64,000 nucleotides of DNA from Ottelia alismoides (taxonomy: Eukaryota; Streptophyta; Magnoliopsida; Alismatales; Hydrocharitaceae). Shown here in pieces: positions 9,322 through 20,544 of the stretch. Positions within the stretch are counted from its first letter, which is position 1; the number at the start of each line of letters is the position of its first letter. The stretch covers positions 868,001 to 932,000 of the forward strand of contig JAZKJV010010119.1 in assembly GCA_037367405.1 (NCBI GenBank). Reading direction: 5' to 3'. The notes below the pieces were generated by a model. It made no database searches. It was not told where the DNA came from and saw only the letters and a program-made list of their open reading frames with translations. Both the position numbers and the translations under genes were made by a program.

Positions 9322-10880
9322 GACAGGGGGAGCACCCTTATTGACCAGGCCGTAGCCGGCGATACAAACTATGTACACGAGATCTAAACGATCGACGGGG
9401 ATCACGGATGAAAGGAGAACAAATCTCATGAAATGACTGTTATCGATTGATCACTGAGCCATGCGGGAAAAAGGGAAGAAAAGAGGGGAAAAGACAGGTC
9501 TGACGGGTCAGTCAGAGGCGCAGGGGGAGTTGACCGGAGGTCAACTTTCCTTGGCCCCTGATTGGTCCACGTCAGGCTTATCTTGACTCATTTATTTAAC
9601 GTATTAAATGAATTATTTAGAATTTACTTATAAAATAAAAAATGTTCATAAATTAATGTAGTGTTTATTTATGATTTTTATTGAATTTTTCGAGGTGTTT
9701 TATTATAGTTTTATTTTAATAATGTGTATATGTATGTATTTACATGTATTTTTATGTATTTTAATTTTAATTTATTTATTTTCTTTTTTTATTTTATTGG
9801 CTTATTTTATAAACTTATAATTTATTTTCATGAGTATAAATATATTTTTATTTAATTTTTATTAGTTTATTTACATTTTTAAATAACTGAGTTGGTGTAT
9901 ATGTAAGTATACTTATAGGTATTTTACATGTATATTATATACATTGTATTTATTTAATGGATTTTATTTGTTTTTATTTTAGCTCTGGATTTTTAATATA
10001 ATATTTACATTATTATAAAAATATAAAAGAATGAAATAATTAAAGAATGCTTTTCTCTTTTTTATTTATGTACATCCTTCTCATAGGTATTTTGCCTATA
10101 TATTACTTAGACTTATTTTATTTTACAAATTCTTTTTGGTTTTATTCTAAGGCTAATATGTATATGAATTATATACATTATTTACAAGATTCTAAAAATA
10201 TTAATTTATAAAAATAATGAATATTGAATAAAATGAATATTTTAATCAGGTATTATGTACAAGAAGGGCCAAAAACCTAACTTTGACAGATGGACTCCGA
10301 AAATTATGAAACCAATTTTATAAAATAGTTTATGAAATGCTATATACAATTAAAGGTGAGTTTGGGTGATTTGGAGTTTTTATTTGCAAGATATGGGTCT
10401 GTGAAGTTGAGATTTTGGCTTTTTATTTTGTGCATAAAATGTTCACTATGTATTATTTTTACACAAACTCAATTTTGTATTTTTATTTACATTTATATCT
10501 ACAACTTCTATGAACAAAGTTTCTTTATTTGATGAATAAATAATTATGTACAAAATAGGTGCCAAAAATGCATAAATAAATGAATTAATAAATGAAGTAT
10601 TTATTGTATACTGGCCCTTATCTCCCCCTACTTTATTCCTTGTCGACCAACTCCATGCTGGCCTTGGTCTCGGGGTTAGGGTCATAAAATATTTGCAATA
10701 TTTTATTCCTTTTTCTTCTTCTTTTTTTTTCTTTATTCTATAATTTTGGCATTAAAAACCTTATTTAATGTAGAATTAATACAAGAAACAATGAATGCTA
10801 TTATATACAAATTAATGCTATTTACATGCATTTGCTGGGGTTTTTAAGGCCAAAATGATAGAATAAAGGTGATGAAATGG

Positions 10881-11309
10881 AGATTCATCAATATCCGAAT
10901 ACATAGGGTTGTCATTCATGAAGTAGATCGGATTTGCAGAGAGTGTTGGATCTATTGGTGGTTGAGAATCTCTTGTGGAAGTTGGATGGCGTGTAGTTGG
11001 AGAAGGCTTTGAAGTTTTGGGTCTAACCGATACGAACTCATTTTCATAGTATAGCTCCGATGGATTCTCGGATGAATATTCCTCCATTTTTGAAAGAGAT
11101 GAAATGAATGACGATTTGGGTTTGTTCGAGACAAATTGATTTTCATGCTTTGGATCTGGAGAGTTCATGGACAAAAGTTCCATGATTTTCGAATGAGGTT
11201 TATTGGTTGACAAATCAAGAAAGTAGAGAGATGGCACAATTGTGTGGCTTTTGATTTTCGAAATCGGTTCACGCACACAAATCAAACACAAATAAAACCC
11301 CAGGTTCAC
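10881..11309 (-). pseudogene. Gag-position ORF of element C, cut by element A
   Basis: An open frame of 143 codons on the minus strand, ending where the A LTR begins (it then reads a few codons into A). It follows the leader, where gag starts in this group. I see no gag domain or zinc knuckle in the surviving part, which is polar and rich in Ser, Pro and Asn. It holds a degenerate internal duplication: SPDPKHENQFVSNKPKSS and NPSELYYENEFVSVRPKTS share the pattern P...EN.FVS..PK.S, about 40 residues apart. The initiating Met could be the first (11309) or MELLS further in. The product is not recognised. It is certainly truncated by the A insertion. Confidence 0.5.
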
Positions 11310-11394
11310 AACTCACACAATGAAGCCGTGAGAGTTCGGAAATTATCTTTTCAATTTTAGTTGGTGATAAATCAATCTTGGAAAGAATTTAGCG

Positions 11395-11650
11395 AGCTGT
11401 TAGGTATCGAAATTTTCGTAATAACTGTCCTGAATTCTTACGACTAGTTGCACCTACTTTCAGCCAGTATGGGTGTTAGTACGGACCGTACAACGGCTAC
11501 CCGTTACTTGAGGACGGAGCCTTACGCAGTGTCCTCTAAACCACCCACTCTGCTAAGGAAATCTGGACCGTTTACCGGCTACCAGTAGATCCTCACTAAG
11601 AAGTAGTTTATCATTTTTGTTAGAATCAGTAGTCAATTTGAAAATCTGGG
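11395..11650 (-). other. Leader module with CCCATACTGGCTG
   Basis: On the minus strand this has CTTAGCAGAGTGGGTGG, then CCGTACTAACACCCATACTGGCTG. The same order appears in B at 37960-38130 (plus) upstream of its ORF and in F at 55430-55690 (minus). Conservation between divergent families suggests a cis function such as packaging or dimerisation; this is inference. Confidence 0.65.
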
Positions 11651-12645
11651 TTTGGGCTCTAGCCTTAAGTGTCATCTCTCGCTCACTCAGAAAATAAAAG
11701 AATCCAAGGTTGGGGTTGCTCTCCCGCAAAAATTCTTGATTTTATGAGTTGTTTAAAGTCGTCTATATTTAGCAGTCCCAATTTTAATTAGGTGATCACT
11801 GAAGAATTAAATGAGCAAAAATACACGTCTACCGTCCAGTCCCAATTTCCTTTAAAATTATGTGATAAAACAGAGGTAGAAATTCGGGAAAAGCCGATAC
11901 ACGTGAAAACAACGATGTATGCTCAATTAGAAGACTTACAGTGAATCCTCACAATCTCCATGTGGGATGCGATACAAGAATTGAAAGATTATTCTAAATG
12001 AATGCAAGCCGATGAAAAACCACACCTAGCAGAAAGTTCTATTAGTGGGGAAGAATTGAGTTAAATTTGGCTACACTGAACGATCTATGTGCATCTCAAT
12101 TAAAGTGAAGTGTGGCCTTAGGTCCTACAAGAACAATCAAAAAATTAAACGCTCTAAGAGCCGTATGTGCAGGTCTATCCTAAGCGCCACTCAAGTCGGG
12201 CCCCACCCTCACCGGAGAGTGAAACAGGCCACGACACACCACAGAAAAAGTTCAAGGCCTTTTTTACACACGCGAGAGTCCAAACGTACACTGCTATAAA
12301 TGAGCAATTAATTAGAGAAATTTAAAAATTGTAGAAAATAAAATCCTATACTCTACGCTCTTTCACGACTCGACTCGATCTGAAATTAATTGTGGCTTTT
12401 CGAAAGTCGATGAAGATGCTTCGGTTTCCAAAACCGCTCCATGTGCGTCGGGTACCTCGTAAGAAAAATAAGAGAAAGAATGTAAGAGAATGACTCAAAA
12501 ATAAAATAAGAAAAATAAATGCTTAAAATAAAATAAAATAAATGCGAGAGAAAAAATGGAATTTACAGTGAAAATTTCGGGGGTCAGACTACTCAAATGC
12601 AGAAAACTGAACAAAAATTTTAAGATAAAAACTAAGCCGTTTGCA

Positions 12646-12663
12646 TCCCAGGCAAGGACGCCA
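12646..12663 (-). other. Primer-binding site of element C, degenerate tRNA-Asp
   Basis: The minus strand reads TGGCGTCCTTGCCTGGGA two bases after the LTR end. It matches the tRNA-Asp site of element A at 15 of 18 positions. Confidence 0.8.
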
Positions 12664-12665
12664 TC

Positions 12666-15600
12666 TGACATTTTCGCGATTTGCCTAAGTTAAAATATAT
12701 GTCGTATATTATCATGCTTTAAAAATAATTTGTCGTTTCGTTGTAGGCGGGCAATTGGAATTCGTCAAGAAAAAAACCAGAATTATTTAGTCAATTTTTA
12801 ATCACATAATTTTATGTTTATTTTACTTGTGCAAGTCCCAAGGTCAAACACAAGGAGGCAAAGGAACAATCTAGAATTTTGTCTCTCAAAGTTTGTGCAC
12901 AACTTTCGAAGGAGGTCTTTTTTTGTATTTTTTTATGCAATTAGAGATGCAAAATGCAATTCTGGCCTATTTTAGGGACTAAAATATAAATGTCGATCAA
13001 ACGATGTCCTAAAAATACGAAACTTGGCCAATATGATAATTACGATGAAATAAATGTAGTGTAAGTTTTTTGATTTTGGAATTTTTGGATGCAAGATGAA
13101 TTTTTTATGAATTTTTAAATGCAAATGGTATGAATTTCAATATTTAGCTATAATAAACATTAAACCTAACTACTTTCGAGTAATAAAATTATCTAAGATC
13201 TATCACTAGGTAATGGATCTCAGAAAAATCCTAAACCGCAAAAATGTGAGATTTAATACCTATTAAAAATCAAATATTAAAATATGTAAAATAATTTTTA
13301 CAAGGCAAACCATGACGCAAATGCAATTCTTTTTGGGCACAATGCTAAACACAATTAATTCTATAATCCATGATTTTTCGGTAATTTTCAGAGCAACGGT
13401 TAATCAATTATAAAAATCAGAGCACAAAATCGGAAAAGTATGCAATTTTCCATAAAATAATTAATTAATAATTAACATTGATCACAAAATGTCAGACACA
13501 TGCCATAATGTAGAGAATTAATTAACGAACATCATGCTATTTTTGGATAATAAAAATAAAATCATGTAGAGGTCTAAAATCACTGGGGAACACAGAGGTG
13601 TTTATGCAATTTATAATAAATATAAATAATGCAAATGGATGAATCTGTAATTACCGAAAAGGTTGGGTTTTTTTTGCAAAAAACCCAGTCGGTCACGTGC
13701 GATGCACGTGACCCTTGGTTTAGATGTACTGAACTGCAATTGGGTTGGCTTCCAAGGGTGTCCTCGCAGTTTTTCCAGGTGGTTATGTGCTATGCACGTG
13801 AACTCTGGAGCTCCTTGTAGAACCTGGAAGTCCCGGAGGCTTGGATGCAAAGTTCCCTCCGTCACATGCCTCGCACGTGGGGAGGGCCTCGGTACTGCCC
13901 CCGGCAAAGCGACGGAAAGATGTCGGAGGAGCGGAGGTACGGGGCGGAGCAGGCGGCCGCTCCTGACGTGGCGGAGATATCAGAGGAGCAGAGCGGAGCG
14001 ACGGAAAGAATCTGGCCATGATGGTGCGACCGATGAAATGTTGCTCCAGATGACGTCGCTGGGGGTCGACGGTGGCCCTAGGATTTGGCGTTGCCATCAA
14101 TGAAGAGCGTCGAAGTAGCGTTGTCGAAGATCGTTGATGGCATAGTCGAAGTCAAAGGCGGTGGCTGTCGGAGGTGAAGCTTCGATGAAGTTGATCGTTG
14201 GCTCAATGGGCGCAAAGACCGGAGCTGGAGCAGAGATGGCGAGGGGGTTGCTGTGGGCTGCAACGAGCCAGTGGAGCTCGGATCTCGTCGGAGAAGGGAG
14301 AAGAAAGGCGTTGTCACCGCCATCATCTCGTCGCAGTTGAGGTTATCGACAGATGTTGTTGAAGGTCGTGGCGGTGAGAGTTTTATAGGGTCAAGGTTCG
14401 GCTGGAGAATGAAGTGGGGGTGATTTGATTCGATCGGAGGAGTTGATTTGGAGGAGATGACAGTAATGGAGATTGAAGAGGAGATTGGATTGTTGATGGA
14501 TTGGAGATGGTGGCGAACGAGATTTGACGAGATCGGCTGGCGGCCGATGAGATTTGGCCGTGAGATTCCCGACGAAGATGGCGAGGAGAGATACGTGGGC
14601 TGCAGGCGGTACGGATTGGGAGGTGGAAGATGAAGTACAGAGGCTGTCTGATCGGCCGAGATCGGACGACCGCGATCGTGCCACGTTGCACCAAGACGAA
14701 CCCAGGCGGAACACGTGCGCGACACGTGCATGGGAGGCACGTGCTCCGCACGTGCGGGCCTTTTATTATTATTATTATTTATAAAAATGAAAATAAAAAA
14801 CCTCAAAAATGGGTGACATGTGGCGGCTCCAGGAGCGGCCACGTGTCAGCCCCACAAAAATTAGAAAATAAATAAAAAGAAAAATAGAAAAGAAATAATA
14901 AATGACCTCGGATCGAAAATGTTTCTTCACGAAAATTGCTCGTCTCGATGAAATCTACAATTTTCATGAAGACATCAAAACCAAAATCGATCAATTGCAC
15001 AAAGTGATATTTTTGGGGTTTCCCATGTACATATAATACCTTGATTTTTGGGTTTTATAATTTTTTTGTCAATTAGAAATCAAATAAAAATACGAAAAAA
15101 ATATGGTAAAATCAAAGATAAATATTTACACATTAATCTATTTTTTGGATTTTTTATTAATTAAGAGAAAAAAGAAATAAAATAAAACACGAAAAAGACC
15201 AAATTTGTACAGACAGTTAGTGAACACTCGTACTCAATCAGTTTCTTTGATTTCAAGCTCAGTTTGGATTTGGATTTTTACGCATTTTAATAAAACTTTT
15301 ATCAAAGAAGACAAATAAAAAATAAATAAAATAAAATAGGTTAAATATGTACATAAAATATTAGGTTAAAAATCGCTAAAATATAAAATGTACAAAAGAG
15401 GCCCAAAACCCAATTTTCACATATGAGCTCCGATTCACTTGAACTCAGTCTTGTGTTTGAAGGTAATTGAATGTACATTAGTTCAAAAGTGAGCATGATT
15501 AAAACAGACACTGGATTGGGAAGATATGAGGGTTTTAGTCCAGGAATCCTAGAAGTAGGGTTTGGGTTTTTGGTCCACTTATTTGGGTTAATGATTTTTT

Positions 15601-15887
15601 TGTATTTTCCATTTATTCTTGTTAGTGATATATACACATTGGAGGTCGTTTTGGGTTATTCAGAGTTAGCATGAATTAGTTAAAAATCAAGGAAGTTAGG
15701 CTATTTACAGTTCAATTTTAGCTGGAATTTTTGGCTTTATATTTTGTACAGAAATGAATGATAAATGCAATTCTTATTAAAACATGCATGAATGATAATT
15801 ATGCAGAATAAATTAAGAAATGCTAATGATTTTGAGGTATTTGAGCTTAATTAATGAGATTTAGAGTGATGAATATGAGATTCATCA
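12666..15887 (-). mobile_element. Element C, 5' LTR (3222 bp)
   Basis: On the plus strand it starts TGACATTTTCGCG next to the primer site and ends GAGATTCATCA, like the A LTR end (GGAGATTCATCA). The right part shows the same U3 landmarks as A (ATGTACAA-A-GAGGCCCAAAACC at about 15390). A GC-rich island lies at 13600-14830 with several CACGTG sites. A 254-codon sense-strand frame (14842-14078) in the island is low-complexity and matches nothing I know. The flank at 15888 belongs to remnant I. Confidence 0.85.
13691..13713. promoter_or_regulatory. CACGTG hairpin in the C LTR
   Basis: Arms GGTCACGTG and CACGTGACC, perfect 9 bp, 5-base loop CGATG. A weaker copy lies at 13782-13803 (GTTATGTG/CACGTGAAC with loop CTATG), and paired ACGTG sites recur at 14713-14755. 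Confidence 0.75.
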
Positions 15888-17053
15888 ATGATACACAAAG
15901 ACTGGAACAACAGCCATCAAGGAAGCATAAATACATTAATATTGAATATCATAAAACCTTGATGGAAGATACATTTGTCAACAGGACCTCAATCACATTT
16001 CTAGCTATTTGCCCGAAACCTGACGTGGTCGTTTCAGAATTCCTTGACATTTCTTATGATCTGACTCTCGAGAATTAATGTCAAAAACGGTATACATCAA
16101 AGAGTAGATCACCACATGAGTTTAGGTCTAATAATAGCTCTAAAAAATCACTAGAAAATCTGAGGAAGCCGACCCACACCCCAGGTTTAGGTCATATAGT
16201 GTAGAGGTAAACATGTTGATTCCTTAAAAGATGCTCATTTGAATCTCATAAACCATACCAACATTCTCCTCTACTTGTTTAAGGTTCTAGAGAACCGATC
16301 ATGGACAACTCTTCAAACTTGATCATAGACCTAAGTGACATGAAAACTCTTAAACAATTCCTCAAGGGATGATTTGATCCCTCTTCTCATTCAGAGTTAG
16401 CATTTTACATATCTGAGGATAGTTCGATTTTTCTCAAACCATATTTAGGCAAGCATCCATGTGTCAATTCTGTCTAGGATTCCTCTAGTTCTTGTTCCAA
16501 CTTTTCTACAGAGGTTACCAATGTTGACACACGTCATGTATTTTCTATCCAATCCTAGCCCCATAAGAAGATTTCTCGTAAAGCTTCTTGACATTGTATA
16601 TTCTCACTTCACATTGTAGATATTTTTTTGTACATTCTATCTCTCGTTCTTTGCATCACCCATCAGTGTACTATATTGTTTTATTTTTTTAGTTATACTT
16701 TGGATGACTAGATCCTAAGTAATGAGTGGTGAGTGACCCTAATTGCTCCATTATCTTTTTTTTTGTATATTATCTTAGATCTCATTGGTTCCCCACCTCA
16801 ACATCACTTCCTTTCCTAGGATATTAAATCCTAAGTGTAGGTGGGTCAATCTCAATTGTGATCATAGAATACTTGACCTTGTCTATCCTGATTTTGTTCT
16901 ACTACACTTAGCTAACTGTAGCATAAGTATGGGACGATAAGCTGACCCTATTCTTTTTCTCTTCTTTTTGTACTATATTACACTCAATACAAAGTGTATT
17001 TTCCTTTCTCTCAGTGCCATGACGACATAACACAAGATAAGCATGTGGAGTGC

Positions 17054-17085
<32 letters not shown>

Positions 17086-17187
17086 TGTATGTATGTATGT
17101 ATATATATTATAAATAAACTTTAACATTCGTACTATCACGCAGTTCTTATATAATATTCAATAAAATACGCGGATGTGGATGATTAT
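15888..17187 (+). mobile_element. Remnant I, 3' part of a B-like element
   Basis: Plus-strand sequence that parallels element B after its protease: a decayed acidic coding stretch, then three degraded hairpins (16695-16721, 16811-16841, 16902-16932) with TCCTAAGT-type arms, then a terminal-block remnant at 17010-17140 (ATGACGACATAACACAAGATAAGCATG). The coding part has several stops and no protein can be called. Element C inserted at its left side. Confidence 0.6.
17056..17102. repeat. (TATG)n microsatellite
   Basis: About eleven uninterrupted TATG units, placed where other elements have a TATATTGTATATATAC stretch in the terminal block, so it probably grew from that sequence. Confidence 0.9.
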
Positions 17188-18860
17188 TGCTCACGATTTT
17201 CAGGTTTTTTTCTAAAAAGAATAAAATAAGTTATTATATCGTCATTGTAGTCCAAAATCTATATCAGACAACATAATTTTTAATTTATTTTGTTACTTGA
17301 TATAGATTCCGGACTTGAACTCAGAGAGGCAAATTTTCAGTTAAGGTAGATGTGTATATTATTGAGAATTAGATTATTTCTATGTTTTTTTGGTATTTTC
17401 TAAGCTTTTAGAGTATTTTTAATGAATTTTGAGGTGTATACTTGGTTATATGTTGTTTCATGTATACTATGTGATATGGTATATAGTTACACAAAATTTC
17501 CATGCGTTTATATTTATAGCATTATCATATTCTGATTTTAATTTTTATTTACTTTTTACTTTGTATTTTCACTTATTATGATAATGGAAAATGAATTGAT
17601 TTTAAAAGTAATATATATAATTAAAAGTGATTTTTTGGATATTTAAAATTTGTTTATCTAGTTCAAAAAATTGATTTTAAAATGTTTTTATGTTTTATAT
17701 TTTTTTTACTTTTTAGGCTATTTTAAGGTATCTGACATAGTTTTATGAATTTTAGAATTTGTATTTATTCAAAAATAATGTAATATGTATAAAATGTATT
17801 ATTTTTGTTGATTTTTAATTAATAAAGAATCGGAAAAATTTTGAATTTTATTTTTATTATGTAGAGTTTACCCTTAGAACTATATATTGTGCATATTTTT
17901 ATGATTTTGCTATGACTTATATGATTTCGATAAGATTTTAGTATTTAAAGGTATATATTGTGTACTTTTTTTTATATTTGGATATGTTTTATTATACACT
18001 AACATCTATATTATTAGTTTCTTAAAATTTTATGTTATATTTTTGAATTATAATGAATTTTTAAATAAAGTGGTATTTTTTAGAGTTGTTTTAAATTTAT
18101 TAAAAATATGAAAAGATTTTAAATTTTCAAACGAATATCATATATGATTGAATATAGCAACAGAATATCCACTATTTTTATTTTTGTTTTATTTTATGCA
18201 TTTGATTTAGTATAGATTTAGTTTTTATTTATTTATTTTTACCGCGATTACTCTGTGGATAATATAAATATTGTGGGGGCGGAATGCGCAATCCAATACC
18301 TCACGTGTCTGATCACATGAAGCTACGGTCCTAGACCGTTTTGTAGTTTCCAAAAAGTTTGAGGAAGCAAGTAAAAAGTTCCAATCTCAGGTGCTATTCA
18401 CGTGCTTCTCCTTCTTATCTAATCTGATCTGGCGGCTCACAATTGTTGACGTGGCGCTATGCACTGCGTTGAGGGATCACAATCGAAGGGCTGGACATGT
18501 GATGCGATCTGACGATTGATCTTCAATCTCTTCGATCGCTCTAACAGTTGATAGACGCTTCGCAAGGATTTAATCGGAAGGCTAGGAATACTCGGTGGAC
18601 ATCTGATCCTACGACTCCTGTACGATGTGGGGCGATGTTCTTCCCCAATTGTGAACGATCCAGGCGGTGGTTGTCTCTCCAGGCCTCCGGTTGTTGTGGC
18701 GATGCTTACGTCCGTCTCCATTTATTCTCGATTGATCAGAAGGCGACGGCTGATCGCTTCCAATCAAGCTCAGAATGCTCGATGGAGATCCCGATGATGA
18801 CCTGCTCTTCAGATGCTCGGTCTGATATCCAGGTAGCGAATACGATCGCAATATAATAAT
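17188..18860 (-). mobile_element. LTR-like fragment L
   Basis: The left end resembles the 3' ends of the minus-oriented LTRs: a TG start (TGCTCACGATTTTCAGG), then about 120 bases on TCCGGACTTGAACTCAGAGAGG, comparable to GTCCGGGGTTGAATACAAGG in F and CCAGAGTTGAACTCAAGG in K. An AT-rich stretch and a GC-rich island (18280-18850) with paired TCACGTG/CACATGA sites at about 18301 follow. Neither end is proven; the right end may reach about 19127. Confidence 0.45.
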
Positions 18861-20544
18861 AATATTGTAAATTTAATATTGTATATCGATGCTCTTAAAT
18901 GCGTGCAATTATATATAAATATGTGTTGAAATTTTTTTGATAGGTTTGATTTTTTTATAGGTGTGTTGAAAATTTTATGTCAACCAGAGTTGTATTAAAA
19001 AAACTAGCTGTATTTTATTTATTAGATTTCGAGGTTGACAAATTTGATACTGTTAATCAGAATATTCATGACACTGAAAGCTGCCGACTTCTATTAACAT
19101 ACTGTATACTTGTAGACCTTTTCATCATGTTCTGAAATTATTTGAAATAATTCTACTCTCATTAAATTAATTTTTCATACTGGTTGAACTCATGGACAAT
19201 GACTGAATTCAATTAATTTATCGAGATAATAGATGGCAATAACGAATTCCCATCCACATGTTATATGCTATAGTAATCAACTTTGACAGCTAAAACGCGA
19301 TAACACCTTTTTATTTGATCGTCGACCCTGTAGTAGAAAAATAACTTCCACGTCGATATATCTGCGCAAATTAATATAATCCTTCATTTTCTATCAATAT
19401 ATAATTTTTGTATTTGCATTATCTAATTAAAAACCTCCTTTTTTAGTATGACTTGTACCTGGGCATCTATGCATATGCGTTGGATAGAACCTTGTTAATT
19501 AAGCTGTTTAAAAAACATATTAAAATTTGTGATTTTTTAAAAGTCAAAGGAAAAAGACATGTTCCTCAATTTAAAATAGGAGAATTTAGTTTGTCAAGAT
19601 GGCAGCGGCTTGTAATGCTCATCGTTCTCACATAAAACATATCATTCTCCTCTTTTTACCTCTCTTAAACTGTGGCAGAGTGCACCTCCCTTAGGATTTT
19701 TTTGATCAAATTCATTCCATATAGAGAAATAAGATCAATTTTCATGGGCGAATGGAGTAGCTTATGGTAGACATGCGGTATAAACACGGAATAAGGCCAC
19801 TCTATTTCGGGATAAGCCATTACAGGAGAAGGTCTTCTTATATTATTTTATATGTCTCTATTTACAGTATTTATTCTTTTTTTATCCGTCAAATCAACTG
19901 TACAAGAATGAGGATAAACCTCATTAATCCTTATTCACCATTCCGACGATACTAATATCTTTTTAGGTGCTAAAGTCTCAAGGGAGAAAATGACATTTTG
20001 AAGTGCACACTTAATCTTACATATGAAGAATTCAAGGCAAGAGTTTGTCTAGGTTTTTTGTGATCGATGGTAAAGATGAAAATGGATTGGATATGGACAT
20101 ATATTTCTATTTCCATATCCAAATTCACTTCATTTAAATCAATTCAAACATGGATATAGATATTAATCATATATGAATGTGAAAAAGCATATTCTCAAAA
20201 AAAATGGAACACTAATTTGGATCAAATATTGAAAAAAATATGAATTATATTAATTGGATTCGATAATGGTTTTATAGAAATACGATCAAATAAGGATTAA
20301 GTAGAATTTTAGATTGAATCATTAACAAGCATGAAGTAATTTAAAAAGAGACCATATAAGATGATATATAAATGTCATTATAAGAAAAAAAACAAAATAA
20401 AAATCATAATATCAAAGGGACTACTCTACTACTATAATTGTCTGGGGATCACTACTTATAAGAGGCTTTTACTGCTACAATTCATATGAAGTCGTCAAAG
20501 AAAAGAGGTATAGTGGTTGTAAGAGGTTGAGGGCAGTGAGGGAG
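18861..20544. other. Unclassified AT-rich stretch
   Basis: Between fragment L and the copia element E. Short open frames (for example 19453-19635 and 19764-19955) match nothing I know. No LTR ends, hairpin array or coding similarity was seen, apart from the small inverted repeat noted separately. It may be the oldest, unnested background DNA of the window. Confidence 0.4.
20089..20120. repeat. Short inverted repeat GGATATGGA/TCCATATCC
   Basis: Perfect 9-bp arms with a 14-base loop within sequence rich in GGATATGG-like words. Such words occur in some plant miniature transposons, but no target duplication or element boundary was found. Confidence 0.4.

Larger units (their letters stand above)
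6900..10880 (-). mobile_element. Element A, 5' LTR (3981 bp)
   Basis: On the plus strand the LTR runs from TGATGAACAGG to GATTCATCA, so the ends are the inverted pair TGATGA/TCATCA. The primer site adjoins at 6897. The right 650 bp match 1-658. Its layout, read on minus: AT-rich U3 (10880-9600), a TATA box near 9320, a GC-rich island (9250-8340), short repeats of ATTTGCA-TTTTAG-type words, and an AT-rich 3' part. The next base outside (10881) belongs to element C, so A inserted into C. The target duplication cannot be tested because the far end is outside the window. Confidence 0.93.
10881..12665 (-). mobile_element. Element C, 5' internal region
   Basis: Lies between the A LTR and the C primer site, read on minus. 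It contains the leader (shared with A and B, including the GGGGTTGCTCTCCC block at 11709-11723 on plus), the CCCATACTGGCTG module and the start of a gag-position ORF. The rest of C lies beyond element A to the left of the window. Confidence 0.85.

Noticed and set aside
14078..14842. 254-codon open frame on the minus strand
   Set aside because: It lies in the GC-rich island of the C LTR, is low-complexity (Ser, Pro, Thr, Asn runs), begins in an ATT repeat and matches no known protein. GC-rich sequence has few stops, so chance explains it.
19764..19955. Possible plastid-derived fragment
   Set aside because: The wording seemed organelle-like at first, but I could not place it in any plastid gene and have no search to support it.
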